Shown: positions 24,740-34,026, numbered from the stretch's first letter. The stretch is 36,674 nt of DNA from Rikenellaceae bacterium (GCA_017415005.1 JAFQJK010000082.1:1-36674); one strand, 5' to 3'. A program made the numbers and translations. Notes: generated from the sequence alone by a model not told the origin.

Positions 24740-25321
24740 CTACTTGCCCGGCTCGCCTGGTTCGACGGCCTTGACCTGGTCGTACTTGGGGTCGAAGATC
24801 ATCGCCGTGCAGAGGCAGTTCTTGCGGTTCTTGCTCTGCAGGATCGGGTAGTTGACACAGCTTTCGCACCCCTTCCAGAACTGCTCGTCGTCGGTCAACT
24901 CCGAGTAGGTCACGGGGCGGTATCCGAGGTCGTTGTTGATCTTCATCACCGCCAGGCCGGTGGTCAGGCCGAACAGCTTGGCTCCCGGGAATTTCTTGAG
25001 CGAGAGGAAGAACGTCTTGGTCTTGATGGCGCGTGCCAGCCCCATTTTGCGGAAGTTCGGGTTGATGATCAGTCCCGAGTTGGCCACATAGTCGCCGTGT
25101 CCCCACGACTCGATGTAGCTGAAGCCGGCCCATGTGCCGTCCTTGTGGAATGCGATCACCGCCTTGCCTTCGCGCATCTTGCCCGAAACGTACTCGGCGG
25201 TACGTTTGGCGATACCGGTCCCCCGGGCCTTGGCCGACTCGGCCATCTCATCGCATATGGCCTGCGCGAAGGGGACGTGCTCCTCGGTCGCCACAGACAC
25301 AACAAAATCATCCAGTGTCAT
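24740..25321 (-). CDS. GNAT acyltransferase, likely N-acylglutamate synthase of arginine synthesis
   Basis: A 193-residue GCN5-related acyltransferase. The acyl-CoA site is visible as NPNFRKMGLARAIK, and the C-terminal part has four cysteines (CESC, CLC). It leads the operon with argG. Bacteroidota use succinylated rather than acetylated arginine intermediates, and from memory the homologue beside argG in Bacteroides has been linked to the first step (N-succinylglutamate synthase). I assign that role as likely, not proven. The ATG at 25321 is used; the frame extends a few codons to a TTG. A second TAnnTTTG match at 25331-25338 lies almost on the start and, if used, would give a nearly leaderless mRNA. 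Confidence 0.75.
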   Translation of the reverse strand: MTLDDFVVSVATEEHVPFAQAICDEMAESAKARGTGIAKRTAEYVSGKMREGKAVIAFHKDGTWAGFSYIESWGHGDYVANSGLIINPNFRKMGLARAIKTKTFFLSLKKFPGAKLFGLTTGLAVMKINNDLGYRPVTYSELTDDEQFWKGCESCVNYPILQSKNRKNCLCTAMIFDPKYDQVKAVEPGEPGK

Positions 25322-25386
25322 TTTACCCTGCAAATTTACAGCTAAGTAACTAGGTTGTGTATGAAAAACGAACTATATACGAGCGA

Positions 25387-25419
25387 CAAAAGTATTAAAA
25401 AAATAGCAGAGTTGGCCAA
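25387..25419 (-). promoter_or_regulatory. Promoter of the GNAT-argG operon
   Basis: On the minus strand TTGG at 25419, about 22 bases, then TACTTTTG (25394-25387), giving a leader of about 60 bases. The spacer is A/T-rich with a T7 run. No ARG-box-like palindrome is obvious. Confidence 0.6.
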
Positions 25420-25519
25420 TTCACCCGGCGAAATTAAAATTTATTCATTTTCGGACCCCGATGGCGAAATCTTCACATGCCGGATCCGGCGCGGTGCCTG
25501 AGGGAGCCGATTCCCGCCC

Positions 25520-25693
25520 GTCCGCGCTCTGTGCCCGGCCCCGTCTGTCCATGCGCGCTGTCAGGCCCCGGTGCCTTGCCTGCCCATGCGGGTGCTGTCC
25601 GCGCTCTGTACCCGGCCCCGTCTGTCCATGCGCGCTTTCAGGCCCCGGTGCCTTGCCTGCCCATGCGGGTGTCGTCCGCGTTCTGTACCCGCC
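25520..25693. repeat. 77-bp tandem repeat, about 2.2 copies
   Basis: GTCCGCG(C/T)TCTGT begins at 25520, 25597 and 25674, exactly 77 bases apart. The first two copies differ at only a few positions; the third is partial. The unit is not a multiple of three and I find no gene frame conserved through it. It lies in the 530-base gap between the arginine operon and bacterioferritin. Confidence 0.92.
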
Positions 25694-25868
25694 GGACTCA
25701 CCGGCCGCGTCCATCCGGACCCGCCACTATTTTTCTGCGTACACGCGCTTCCGCCCATCGACCGGCCTGCCGCGCCGTTTCTCCCGGTACGCAAGCGGGC
25801 GAACTTCCGTCCGCCCGCTTTCCCGTGGTTCGGGTCGGATATTTCCTGGCCCGGCAGCAGCCTCGCCG

Positions 25869-26384
25869 CTATTCGCCCGATGTGGCAGTCGCGTTCATCT
25901 GGGCCATGACCACCTTGCTGCGCTCGATCGACTGCAATGCCAGGTAGTTGTTGCCGAACTTGTCGAGGTTGTCGAGCTCGGTCTCGTACTGGTCGAGATG
26001 GACTTCTTCCTCGGCCACGAGGGCCTCGAACACTTTCTTGGTCACCGAATCGGCGTTGGCCGCGCACTCGTTGGCCCAGGCGTTGTAGTCACGCACGCTT
26101 CCGGTCTCCATCTCGGCGGCCTTGGCGAGCATCTGCTTGACGTCGTGGATCTTCTCGACCGGCGCCGAGGGGGTCATCTCGACCTCCCCCTTGAGGAAGA
26201 GGATGCGTTCGGCGAGGTTTTCGACGTGCATCATCTCGTGGATGGCAGTCCGCTTGAAGAGGTTCGACAGCAGGTCGTACCCGTAGTCGTCGCAGCGGAA
26301 GTGGAAGTACATGTATTGGTTCACGGCGGCCATCTCGTCGGCTACGGCCCGGTTCAGCAGCTCGATGCTTTTCTCTTTGTTCAT
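25869..26384 (-). CDS. bfr: Bacterioferritin
   Basis: A 171-residue ferritin-like protein that stores iron and oxidises Fe(II) at a di-iron centre in a 24-subunit shell. Centre ligands align as Glu17, Glu50, His53 (HEMMH), Glu93, Glu126 and His129 (AEEEVH). Met51 is in the position of the haem-binding methionine of bacterioferritins, which favours bfr over plain ferritin. The C-terminus is somewhat longer than in the E. coli protein. The product begins MNKEKSIELLNRAVADE, and a good promoter lies directly upstream. Its presence near sod, rbr and trxB fits oxygen and iron stress control. Confidence 0.9.
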   Translation of the reverse strand: MNKEKSIELLNRAVADEMAAVNQYMYFHFRCDDYGYDLLSNLFKRTAIHEMMHVENLAERILFLKGEVEMTPSAPVEKIHDVKQMLAKAAEMETGSVRDYNAWANECAANADSVTKKVFEALVAEEEVHLDQYETELDNLDKFGNNYLALQSIERSKVVMAQMNATATSGE

Positions 26385-26415
26385 GGTTTTGTGGGTTTAA
26401 ACGTTTTGTTCGCTT

Positions 26416-26445
26416 CAAAAATAGCAAGAATTTCGGTATCCGCAA
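26416..26445 (-). promoter_or_regulatory. Promoter of bfr
   Basis: On the minus strand TTG (26445-26443), 19 bases, TATTTTTG (26423-26416), about 32 bases before the ATG. Good match. Confidence 0.75.
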
Positions 26446-26962
26446 TTTACCGTACCTCAATTTGCAGGGGGCCTGTACGGGTTCCTCCAAGGCGTGACCG
26501 GAGACTTCCGCCCGCAGGGGCCTGCCGCTTTGGAGGGTGATCCCGGACGCCTTGCCCTGCTTCCGGACCGTGCGGCTTTGCGCGCGGTGCGCATGCAGGG
26601 CCGCGGTCGTGGGCCGCAGTTGTTTCATGCACCGTCGCCCCGGGCCGAATGGGTCCCGTTTCCGGCCTGTGCGAGCATCGAGAGCACGTACTGCGTGTGT
26701 GCCCGGAGTCCTCTGGGGGGCGCTATCCGTTGCGGAGCACCCTCGTAGGGGACCTTCCCTCCATGTCCCGCCGTAGGGCGCTCGCCATCCGGACCTGTGC
26801 CGCAAGAGCCCGCCGCGTGCCTGTGCGTGCCGTAAGCCTGTCGCATGTACGCCGCCGTTCGTTGCGCTGATGTTCTCTTGCGCCTTTTCGGGCGCGTTGC
26901 CGAAGATCCTCTTGGGCCGCATGTGCCCTTCCTCGCCGGCGAGGTATCCGGTGTGTCCCTGT
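26446..26962. other. GC-rich intergenic DNA, no gene seen
   Basis: About 500 bases between the bfr promoter and the terminator of the CopZ-like gene. Long frames on both strands are Arg/Ala/Gly-rich shadows without any domain. Confidence 0.55.
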
Positions 26963-26996
26963 CAAAACGGGCCGCAGGCGGGAGAACCTGCGGCCG
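26963..26996 (-). terminator. Terminator of the CopZ-like gene
   Basis: On the minus strand a GC stem (GCCGCAGG / CCTGCGGC, eight-base loop) ends in CCCGTTTTG, 28 bases past the copZ-like stop. Confidence 0.65.
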
Positions 26997-27024
26997 TTCC
27001 CCCTTCCGCCCGGTGCGCCGTGTC

Positions 27025-27234
27025 TTAGTCGATTTTCTCGATCTTGTACCCGGCTTCGCGCACAGCGTCCATGATGAGCTCGTCGGGCTTTTCGGAGGTT
27101 ACGTTGAGCACCTTGTCAGGCGATGCGAGATCGAATGACCACTCGTCCTCTTTCAGTATCCGGTCCAGGAAAGGTTTGATGCGGGCTACGCAGCCGCCGC
27201 ATTTGGCATTGGTCTTAAAACGGCTTGTTTTCAT
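27025..27234 (-). CDS. Heavy-metal-associated (HMA) domain protein, CopZ-like
   Basis: A 69-residue single-domain metallochaperone. The metal-binding motif is CGGC (KTNAKCGGCVARIKPFL), close to the GMTCxxC form but lacking the usual Met. It lies 187 bases downstream of the copper ATPase on the same strand and probably delivers Cu(I) to it, or senses copper. The length and the beta-alpha-beta pattern (ending AVREAGYKIEKID) are right for the family. Confidence 0.85.
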   Translation of the reverse strand: MKTSRFKTNAKCGGCVARIKPFLDRILKEDEWSFDLASPDKVLNVTSEKPDELIMDAVREAGYKIEKID

Positions 27235-27421
27235 GATCGTATGGTATTTTGGTTGATTGACCTCAGATAGGTTTTATTTGTCTGTTCCGCTGTGTTCTGT
27301 TCTCCTTGTCCTGCGCTGCCTTGCCCTGTGGCTTGCCGCCATATTCCCTGCGGCAGAGGGGCTGGCTCTCTTTTTCTCCCGGGTGTGGTTGCGTTCTCCC
27401 GGCCGTCTTGCATCCGTCGCG

Positions 27422-29956
27422 TCAGAACTTCTTGCGGCGCAGCCTGAGGCTGTTCAGCACGACCGATACCGAGCTGAAGGCCATCGCCGCGCTGGCCAGC
27501 ATCGGGTTGAGCAGCACGCCCCAGATGGGGTAGAGCACCCCGGCTGCCACCGGTATCCCGATCACATTGTAGATAAAGGCCCAGAACAGGTTCTCGCGGA
27601 TCAGCCGCACCGTGCTGCGCGAGAGCGCATAAGCCCGTGGCACGAGCAGCAGGTCCGAGCTGATGAGCGTGACCATGGCCACGTCCATCGCGATGTCGGT
27701 GCCCTTGCCCATGGCGATGCTCACGTCGGCCCGTGCCAGGGCCTGCGAGTCGTTGATCCCGTCGCCGACCATCGCCACCGTATAGCCTTCGGCCTGCAGC
27801 CGGGCGACGTACGCTTCCTTGTCGGAAGGCATTGCCTCGGCCTCGAAGTGCCCGATGCCCAGCTCGCGGGCGAGCGCCGCCGCCGTGCGTCGGTTGTCGC
27901 CCGTGAGCATGCAGATCTCGATGCCGAGTTTACGCAGCCGTTCCAGTGCCTCGGGTGTCGTCCGCTTGAGGGGGTCGCTCACCACGATGGCGGCGATCAG
28001 CCGGTCGCCCGACCCGAAGAAGACCGTGCTGCGGCCCTCGTCCTGCGCCTGTTCCATCCGCCGCACGAGCTCTTCCGGCGCGTATTCCCGCTCCGGATCG
28101 TGCCGCATGGGCTCAGCGGTCTGCTCTCCGGGCTGCTTCAAGCCGTTCTCCCGTGCGGCCGTTCCCGAGGTATCGGCCCCGCCGGGCTGCGCCTGCCGGG
28201 CAGCCTGTGCCGTTACGGGCATCATTTTTTCGCGGGTGCGCCCGCGCTCCTCCGGGCTTGCATCCTGCCCCGGCGCTTCCGCGCGGTCGCCGCCTGCGCG
28301 ATCTTTCATCCTTACGCCCATCGCTTCGGCCATACCCCGGCTGCCGATCCAGTAAGGTCTTCCTTTGTGCGCGAACCGTACGCCGCGCCCCGTCAGGCTC
28401 TCGAACCCTTCGATCCCCGCCACGCGGCTGCCCGTGTCTGCGAGGTAGCGCGCGATGGCGTCGCCCAGCGGATGCTCCGAACGTGCCTCGGCCGTATATA
28501 CGAGGGCCCGGTACAGGGCTCTGGCTTCTGCACTGCTGCCGCTCTGCGCCCTGTCCGTTCCTGTGTCATGTCCGGTGCCGCCGTCTTCGCCACCTGGTAG
28601 CGGGGCGGTCGTCGCATCCGGTTCCGCGGTCCATATCCATTGCGTCACGGTCGGACGCCCCTCGGTGAGCGTCCCGGTCTTGTCGAGGACCACGGCATTG
28701 ACGCGGCACATCTGCTCGAGCGCCGCCGCGTCCTTGATCAGGATCTGATGCTCGGCGCCGCGCCCGATGCCCACCATCAGCGCCGTGGGCGTGGCGAGCC
28801 CCAGCGCGCACGGGCAGGCGATCACGAGCACCGACACGGCCGACAGCAGCGCGTGCGAGAAGCTGTCCGTGCCGCCCGCGATCATCCATACGGCGAACGT
28901 CAACACGGCGATCCCGAGCACGACCGGTACGAACACCGCCGCGATCCGGTCGGCGATCCGCTGTACGGGGGCCTTGCTGCCCTGTGCCTTGCGCACCATC
29001 TCGATGATGCGGGCGAGCACCGTTTCGGCGCCCACCTGGGTGGCCCGCATCGTGAAGGCGCCGCGTTGGTTGATCGTCCCGGCCATCACGCGGTCGCCGG
29101 CCCCCTTGCGTGCCGGCAGCGGCTCGCCGGTGATCATGCTCTCGTCGACGAACGACTCGCCGTTCTCAACCACGCCGTCCACCGGCACCTGCTCGCCGGG
29201 GCGCACGCTCACCGTGTCGCCCGCGCGGAGCATACCGATCGGCACGTCCGTCTCCGCGCCGTCGCGCACGACGCGCGCCGTTTTGGGCTGCAGTCCCATC
29301 AGCTTGCGGATCGCCGACGAGGTGTTGCCTTTGGCCCGCTCCTCCATCAGTTTGCCGAGCAGCACGAAGGCGACGATCCCGGCTGCCGCCTCGTAGTATA
29401 CGTGGGGCTCGATCCCGCGCGCGGTCCAGAATTGCGGACAGAGCGTGTTGAACAGGCTGAACAGGAAGGCCACCGACGTGCTCACGGCCACCAGCGTGTC
29501 CATGTTGGCGCGCCCGTGCCGCGCCTGCTTCCATCCGTTCACATAGAACTGGCGGCCGCATACGGTGAGCACCGGAAGCGCCAGTGCGAGCATGATCCAG
29601 TTGGCACCCGGCATATGCATGAACGCCATGCCGACGACCAGCAACGGGGCCGAAAAGATCCAGGCCCACGCGGTCCGCCGCCTGAGCCGCAGGAAGTGCG
29701 CGCGTCCGGCCGCCTCCTGCTGCTCGTCGGCGTGCTGTTCGTCGATGAGCAGGTCGTAGCCGATCGCCTGTACGGCCTCGCGTATTCGTCCGGGCGAGAT
29801 CTTCGTGGGGTCGAATGTGACGCGGAGCTGGTTCGACGCGAAGCTGACGGAGGCCGATGTGACGCCCTCCATTGCGGCGACCATGCTCTCGACGCTCGCG
29901 GCACAGGCCGCGCAGCTCATTTCCAGTACGGGATATGTTTTGGTGACTGTGCCCAT
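27422..29956 (-). CDS. copA: Copper-exporting P1B-type ATPase
   Basis: An 844-residue pump that exports Cu(I) from the cytosol using ATP. In order: one N-terminal metal-binding domain with CAAC (Cys15, Cys18); eight membrane helices; the actuator motif TGEP (about 276-279); the membrane metal site CPC (381-383); the phosphorylated Asp425 in DKTGTLT; the SEHPLG motif (His495); and GDGINDS (731-737). It is about 100 residues longer than a minimal CopA. The excess is two low-complexity stretches in the nucleotide-binding domain (about 446-474 and 553-625), rich in Gly, Ala, Arg, Glu and Asp. The core motifs are intact, so it should be functional. A weak -7 word (TACCTTG) is at 29985-29991. Confidence 0.95.
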   Translation of the reverse strand: MGTVTKTYPVLEMSCAACAASVESMVAAMEGVTSASVSFASNQLRVTFDPTKISPGRIREAVQAIGYDLLIDEQHADEQQEAAGRAHFLRLRRRTAWAWIFSAPLLVVGMAFMHMPGANWIMLALALPVLTVCGRQFYVNGWKQARHGRANMDTLVAVSTSVAFLFSLFNTLCPQFWTARGIEPHVYYEAAAGIVAFVLLGKLMEERAKGNTSSAIRKLMGLQPKTARVVRDGAETDVPIGMLRAGDTVSVRPGEQVPVDGVVENGESFVDESMITGEPLPARKGAGDRVMAGTINQRGAFTMRATQVGAETVLARIIEMVRKAQGSKAPVQRIADRIAAVFVPVVLGIAVLTFAVWMIAGGTDSFSHALLSAVSVLVIACPCALGLATPTALMVGIGRGAEHQILIKDAAALEQMCRVNAVVLDKTGTLTEGRPTVTQWIWTAEPDATTAPLPGGEDGGTGHDTGTDRAQSGSSAEARALYRALVYTAEARSEHPLGDAIARYLADTGSRVAGIEGFESLTGRGVRFAHKGRPYWIGSRGMAEAMGVRMKDRAGGDRAEAPGQDASPEERGRTREKMMPVTAQAARQAQPGGADTSGTAARENGLKQPGEQTAEPMRHDPEREYAPEELVRRMEQAQDEGRSTVFFGSGDRLIAAIVVSDPLKRTTPEALERLRKLGIEICMLTGDNRRTAAALARELGIGHFEAEAMPSDKEAYVARLQAEGYTVAMVGDGINDSQALARADVSIAMGKGTDIAMDVAMVTLISSDLLLVPRAYALSRSTVRLIRENLFWAFIYNVIGIPVAAGVLYPIWGVLLNPMLASAAMAFSSVSVVLNSLRLRRKKF

Positions 29957-29991
29957 GGTCCGAAGGTTATGTGGTTCGACCCCGCAAGGTA

Positions 29992-30412
29992 GTAAAAAGA
30001 AGGCAAAGGGTTTTGCTCCCGCTCCTCCGGCGACCTCTCCGCGAAAAATGTGCCGGAAGGTCCGGAGCCGTCCGCACTCCGGGGGCAGGCGCCCCGACGG
30101 CGAGCCCGTGCCGCCGGCTTGTATGTCCTTCCGGCGCGGAGACCGCGTTGGGGCATACGCTATATGTCGATATCGTCACCGTCGTTGATGTCTCGGGTGT
30201 TCCCGGCAGATTCCGGGGCCGTGGTCGGGATGATCGTCGCCTATGCCGGAGCCGGTCACGCGCTGCCGGCCGGTCTGCCTATGCGGCCGGGGTCCCGACA
30301 GTAAGGGGCGCGGTGCTCACTGTCCCATTACAGGCGTGTCTGCATGGGCTGTGGCCCACTTCTGGGGTGTGGCCTCCGAACAGCGTCAGGACCGCACTTC
30401 TCCGGACAAAGA
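29992..30412. other. GC-rich intergenic DNA, no gene seen
   Basis: About 420 bases between the copA upstream region and the GNAT stop. No convincing gene, RNA or terminator. Confidence 0.5.
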
Positions 30413-30886
30413 TCAATATTCCCATTCGGCGATGGTCCCCGTGTAGGCCATATGCAGGATCGGGTAGGGGCGCCCTGCCGAGTCGCGCTCGTCGCGTCCG
30501 ATCCGGACGAAACCCATACGCTGGTAGAATCCCACGGCCTGCGCGTTTTGCTCGTTGACATCGACATAGCGGATGCCCCGCGCCGCAACGCAGTGGCGCA
30601 CGATCTGCCCGCCGAGTCCCCGTCCGCGGCGGTCGGGCCTGACGAACAGCATTTCGATCTTCGTGCCGCCCAGCCCGGCGAATGCCGTCACCGTGCCGTC
30701 TTCGTCCCGGGTGAGATGTATGTCGAGCGCCTGTAATCCGGCGCAGACCTGGGGCCGGTAGCGCGCGATGTCTTCCTCTTGCAGGAAATGATGCGTTGCC
30801 CGCACCGAGGCTTCCCATAGCGCGATCAGCTCGGGGTGGTCGGCAGGCGTGGCCGGCAGGATCGCCGGTTCGTAAGCGGTTTTCAT
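30413..30886 (-). CDS. GNAT N-acetyltransferase
   Basis: A 157-residue single-domain acetyltransferase. The acetyl-CoA site is clear in IEMLFVRPDRRGRGLGGQIV (R-x-x-G-x-G), and VNEQNAQAVGFYQRMGF is the typical late GNAT segment. The N-terminus (HPELIALWEASVRATHHFL) resembles the YjaB-type group. The target is unknown. It has its own promoter and no obvious partner. Confidence 0.85.
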   Translation of the reverse strand: MKTAYEPAILPATPADHPELIALWEASVRATHHFLQEEDIARYRPQVCAGLQALDIHLTRDEDGTVTAFAGLGGTKIEMLFVRPDRRGRGLGGQIVRHCVAARGIRYVDVNEQNAQAVGFYQRMGFVRIGRDERDSAGRPYPILHMAYTGTIAEWEY

Positions 30887-30907
30887 GGTTTCCGGAAGTC
30901 AGGACCA

Positions 30908-30938
30908 CAAATTTAACAAAGTAATCGAGATATGCAAA
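30908..30938 (-). promoter_or_regulatory. Promoter of the GNAT gene at 30413-30886
   Basis: On the minus strand TTTG (30938-30935), 19 bases, TAAATTTG (30915-30908). A close match with ideal spacing and a short leader of about 17-20 bases. Confidence 0.8.
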
Positions 30939-30980
30939 TCTTTATCCCTTTCGCGCTGTCTTTCCGTCCTGTCTTTCCTC

Positions 30981-31502
30981 TCACCTTGCCCTCTTATTCC
31001 TCGGCCGGGTCTGCATCCCGTCCCGCCGGCCGTCCAGTCCGTCCGCCTGCTTCCTGCCGGGTTTCTTTTTGATGGCGATCATGCGCCCGATGTCGGGCAG
31101 CGGCGTCTCGCTACCGACCGGGATCAGCAGCCAGCGCCCGTCAGGGTAGACCTGGGCCGTGTCGAACAGGGAGGTCAGCCCGGGGGCGAGCCCGTCGCGC
31201 GCCGCTTCGAACGCCTCCTGCTCCTTGCGCCCGTATACGAGCACCACGCTCATGCCGCCGCGCTCGGGAAATAGGCTGACGAGCGTTCGTCCGCCCCGGC
31301 GGTACCGCACCATGACGCCGAAGCTGACCCCGCCCCAGACGATCTGCGGCTCGAAGTCGTAGTTTTCGGCCAGGTGTTCCATGAGCCGGTCGAAGCGGGC
31401 GACGGCTTGTCCGTCGCCGATGAAAGCGCGCAGCGCCGCGAGGTCGGGCAACGGGTCGCGTTGGTAGCACCGGTTGGGTGCGGGGATTCTCCGGGTGGTC
31501 AT
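30981..31502 (-). CDS. DUF3788 family protein
   Basis: A 173-residue cytosolic protein of unknown function that matches the DUF3788 pattern: RDPLPDLAALRAFIGDGQAVARFDRL, then WGGVSFGVMVRYRRGGRTLVSLFP and LVYGRKEQEAFE, then a phe/trp segment (PDGRWLLIPV). The start at 31502 gives MTTRRIPAPNRC; upstream frame is low complexity. The last 30 or so residues are Lys/Arg/Asp-rich and look like an added tail. The GNAT gene downstream has its own promoter in the 94-base gap. Confidence 0.75.
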   Translation of the reverse strand: MTTRRIPAPNRCYQRDPLPDLAALRAFIGDGQAVARFDRLMEHLAENYDFEPQIVWGGVSFGVMVRYRRGGRTLVSLFPERGGMSVVLVYGRKEQEAFEAARDGLAPGLTSLFDTAQVYPDGRWLLIPVGSETPLPDIGRMIAIKKKPGRKQADGLDGRRDGMQTRPRNKRAR

Positions 31503-31719
31503 ATCTTTGCGTGTTGGTTTCCTTCGGGTTCCGGGGCCGTGGCCGGCCTTGTCGTTGACAAAGACGGGACGGACCGCCGTCCGGCGGGGTGCCCCCGTTT
31601 TTTCTGTGTTGTATGACCGCCTTTGGCGCCTTTCCCGGACCGTACCGGCCGGTTGGCACGGCGATTGAGACGATCCCGTTTGGGGAGACACCCCGCATTC
31701 ACCTTAAACCCTTTCGGTC

Positions 31720-31971
31720 ATGTATTTTCTTTGGTATATCCTGATCGGTCTGGTCGCCGGATGGCTGGCCAGCCTGCTGATGAAGGGGAGCGGCTCCGGC
31801 CTGATCCTCAATATCGTTATCGGTATCCTGGGCGGCGTGCTCGGCGGCTGGCTGCTGAGCCTGTTCGGCGTCATTGCCGTCGGGACGTTCGGCAGCCTCG
31901 TCACCTCGTTCATCGGGGCCGTCGTCCTGCTGCTGATCGTCGGTATCCTCGGCCACCGGCGCAAGGAGTAG
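31720..31971 (+). CDS. GlsB/YeaQ/YmgE family membrane protein
   Basis: An 83-residue inner-membrane protein with three glycine-rich helices (LVAGWLASLLMKG, ILGGVLGGWLLSLFGV, FIGAVVLLLIVGILG) and a basic C-terminus. It belongs to the transglycosylase-associated/YeaQ family, often linked with general stress. Function unknown. It stands alone, 218 bases from the divergent DUF3788 start, with no obvious promoter. Confidence 0.9.
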   Translation: MYFLWYILIGLVAGWLASLLMKGSGSGLILNIVIGILGGVLGGWLLSLFGVIAVGTFGSLVTSFIGAVVLLLIVGILGHRRKE

Positions 31972-32004
31972 CGCGCGGCCGCGGTACGATCTCGCACTTC
32001 CGGC

Positions 32005-32505
32005 TCACCGGCCGGTGCCGGGCAACAGGACCATCCGCATGATGATCCGGTGCCGGCACTCCGAGCCGTTCTCGAAGATCGGCCCGGGGTAGTGACGCCT
32101 GAAGTAGTCGCGGTCCACGCCTCCGGTCCTGAACCCGCACCGCTCGTAGAGCCGCATGGGGCCGAAGTCCGAGTTCCCGGTGCACACTACGATCTCGCGG
32201 CACCGCATCGTGCGGGCCCCGGCCGCCGCCGCACGTACGAGCCGCGCGCCGATACCCTGCCGCCGCCACGGGACGCCGACCGCCAGGTTGGCGATCTCCG
32301 CCGTGAGCACCCCCGCGCGGATCACGACACACGCGCCGACGACCTTCTCTCCGACTAGGGCCAGCAGGCAGGTGCCTTGTCCGAGGTAGCCCTCTACCAG
32401 TTCGCGCGACGGGTCCGCTTCGAGCAGCAGTCCGTATGGCGCTTCCTCTCCGCTGCCCAGTGGCCTGACCGTGATATTCGCAGCTTGCTTTTCCGATTTG
32501 TCCAT
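32005..32505 (-). CDS. GNAT N-acetyltransferase
   Basis: A 166-residue acetyltransferase. Motif A is IANLAVGVPWRRQGIGARLV (R-R-Q-G-I-G) with MRLYERCGF after it. The start MDKSEKQ at 32505 avoids the Arg/Ala-rich upstream shadow. It converges with the GlsB-like gene (33 bases apart). A TACCTTG word at 32594-32600 may be its -7 element. Substrate unknown. Confidence 0.85.
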   Translation of the reverse strand: MDKSEKQAANITVRPLGSGEEAPYGLLLEADPSRELVEGYLGQGTCLLALVGEKVVGACVVIRAGVLTAEIANLAVGVPWRRQGIGARLVRAAAAGARTMRCREIVVCTGNSDFGPMRLYERCGFRTGGVDRDYFRRHYPGPIFENGSECRHRIIMRMVLLPGTGR

Positions 32506-32752
32506 GTTTTTGTCTACCTTGTGGCTGTTTCCGGCCGGTGATATCCGGCGGACGACAACGGCCTGTTCCGGCAGTCGTCGCCCCCCTGCTGTCCAAGGTA
32601 CGATTTTCGCGCGGAATAAAAAGTCATGCGTCTGTGCAGCATTTTGTTCCGGACGGGCATCATTCTTGATAAGAGGCGGGTTATCAGGCGTTATTGAGAG
32701 CCGGATGTCCGGGTTGCCGGGCAAGTTTATTGAATCAAATCGCAATATCCAT

Positions 32753-33328
32753 ATGAAAAAGATGCTTATTTTGGCTGTCCTGGCGTGTGTCACGCTGGGT
32801 GCCGCCGCCCAACAGGCTCCTGCCAGGGCCGAGCGTAAGGCCGAGCGCCAGGCTGCGCGGGCGCAGTCGCGTGCCGAGTCGCGCGCCGTGCTCCAGGAGC
32901 AGAATCGCAAGGCCCTGCAGGCTCTCGAACTCAACAGCTTCCTCGTCCGTTTCGATCGCGTGTACTTCCGCCACGGCGGCTCGGCTTACCTGACCCCGGC
33001 GACCAATTTCCTGAGCGTCGAGGGCGACCAGGTGACGCTGCAGATCATCATCGATCCGAGCGTTATGGGGCCCAACAGTCTGGGCGGCCTTACGCTCGAG
33101 GGCCTGGCCACCGAGGTCAGTGTCAAGCAGAGCAAGAAGGGCGTGACGTTCTTCCATATGCTCGTCAACGGGCACAGCCTTTCGTGCACGGTCGATCTGA
33201 CGCTCCCGCGCGAGGGCAACCTTGTCCGGGCCGAGATCGTCTCGACGTTCCGCAATACGCGCCTGTCGCTCGAGGGCTCGCTGCAGCCTTACGACAAGAC
33301 GGCGATCATCAAGGGGCGGGCCTTTTAG
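32753..33328 (+). CDS. DUF4251 domain protein, copy 1
   Basis: A 191-residue exported protein. The signal peptide MKKMLILAVLACVTLGAAAQQ is followed by an Arg/Ala-rich helical stretch (RAERKAERQAARAQSR...), then a DUF4251 domain: FDRVYF, LTPATNFLSVEGDQVTLQI, KGVTFFHMLVNGHSLSCTV and LEGSLQPYD. It is the first of three paralogues in a row on this strand. Function unknown; the domain is common in Bacteroidota. The ATG at 32753 opens on the signal peptide. Confidence 0.85.
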   Translation: MKKMLILAVLACVTLGAAAQQAPARAERKAERQAARAQSRAESRAVLQEQNRKALQALELNSFLVRFDRVYFRHGGSAYLTPATNFLSVEGDQVTLQIIIDPSVMGPNSLGGLTLEGLATEVSVKQSKKGVTFFHMLVNGHSLSCTVDLTLPREGNLVRAEIVSTFRNTRLSLEGSLQPYDKTAIIKGRAF

Positions 33329-33419
33329 GTGCCGGGTTGAGCCGCCGCGTGTGAGCCGGCCGTCGTCCGTGCGTTGAATAAATTTTATGTCGCCGGACGG
33401 CCGTGTCGAAACTTTTTAT

Positions 33420-33427
33420 AGTTTTGA
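33420..33427 (+). promoter_or_regulatory. Possible -7 element of DUF4251 copy 2
   Basis: TAGTTTTG, 48 bases before the second copy's start. No clear TTTG partner. The gap around it is notably AT-rich. Confidence 0.45.
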
Positions 33428-33474
33428 AACGTTATATATACGTAACAGCAAACTATTTAAAGACAAGGTAGGTT

Positions 33475-34026
33475 ATGAAAAGAACGATGTTACTTGTAGC
33501 CGTGATGCTTCTTGCAGTAGGGATTACGGCGCAGGCCGAGGCGAAAGGCAAGTCCAAGAAGAAGAACAAGACCAATACCGAGACGGCAGCCACCGCGCGT
33601 TACGCGGCTGCTATGGAGGCGTTGCAGCTCAAGAGCTTCATTGCCGCATTCGACCGCGTGTACAGCAGTGGCCGGAGCGACTACCTGACCCCGCGGTCCA
33701 ATTTCGTTACGCTCAACGGCGACAAGGCGTCGCTACAGCTGATCGTCGACCCGACCGTGCTGGGCGATAACGGTATCGGCGGGTTCACGGTCGAGGGGAC
33801 GGCGTCCGACTTCAGCATGTCGACCAACAAGAAAGGGATTACGCGATACAAGATGACGATCACCGGTCCGAGCCTGACGTGCAACGTCGAGATCCTGCTC
33901 TCTCCGGGCGACAATACGATCCGTGCCGAGGTGATCTCCGTACTCCGGGGTACCCGGGTCTCCCTCTCGGGAACACTCGCTCCGTACGTGGCCACCGACG
34001 TCAACCGGGGCGGAATTTCGGAGTAA
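33475..34026 (+). CDS. DUF4251 domain protein, copy 2
   Basis: A 183-residue exported protein, signal peptide MKRTMLLVAVMLLAVGITAQAEA, then a Lys-rich linker (KGKSKKKNKTNT) in place of the Arg/Ala helix of copy 1. The domain aligns with copy 1: FDRVYSSGRSDYLTPRSNFV, LNGDKASLQLIVDPTVLG, KKGITRYKMTITGPSLTCNV and VSLSGTLAPY. Followed by its own terminator. Function unknown. Confidence 0.87.
   Translation: MKRTMLLVAVMLLAVGITAQAEAKGKSKKKNKTNTETAATARYAAAMEALQLKSFIAAFDRVYSSGRSDYLTPRSNFVTLNGDKASLQLIVDPTVLGDNGIGGFTVEGTASDFSMSTNKKGITRYKMTITGPSLTCNVEILLSPGDNTIRAEVISVLRGTRVSLSGTLAPYVATDVNRGGISE

Noticed and set aside
23472-25133. A 553-codon fusion of an upstream region with ArgG
   Set aside because: Residues before 24665 are a shadow of the GNAT gene in another frame; ArgG starts normally at MKKVVLAF.
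25520-25693. CRISPR array
   Set aside because: Contiguous 77-bp copies without spacers; no cas genes.
27257-28600. 447-codon plus-strand frame
   Set aside because: Antisense to copA; no motif.
31502-31509. TATCTTTG on the plus strand as a promoter
   Set aside because: It overlaps the start of the minus-strand DUF3788 gene, more than 200 bases from the GlsB-like gene, with no suitable -33 element.
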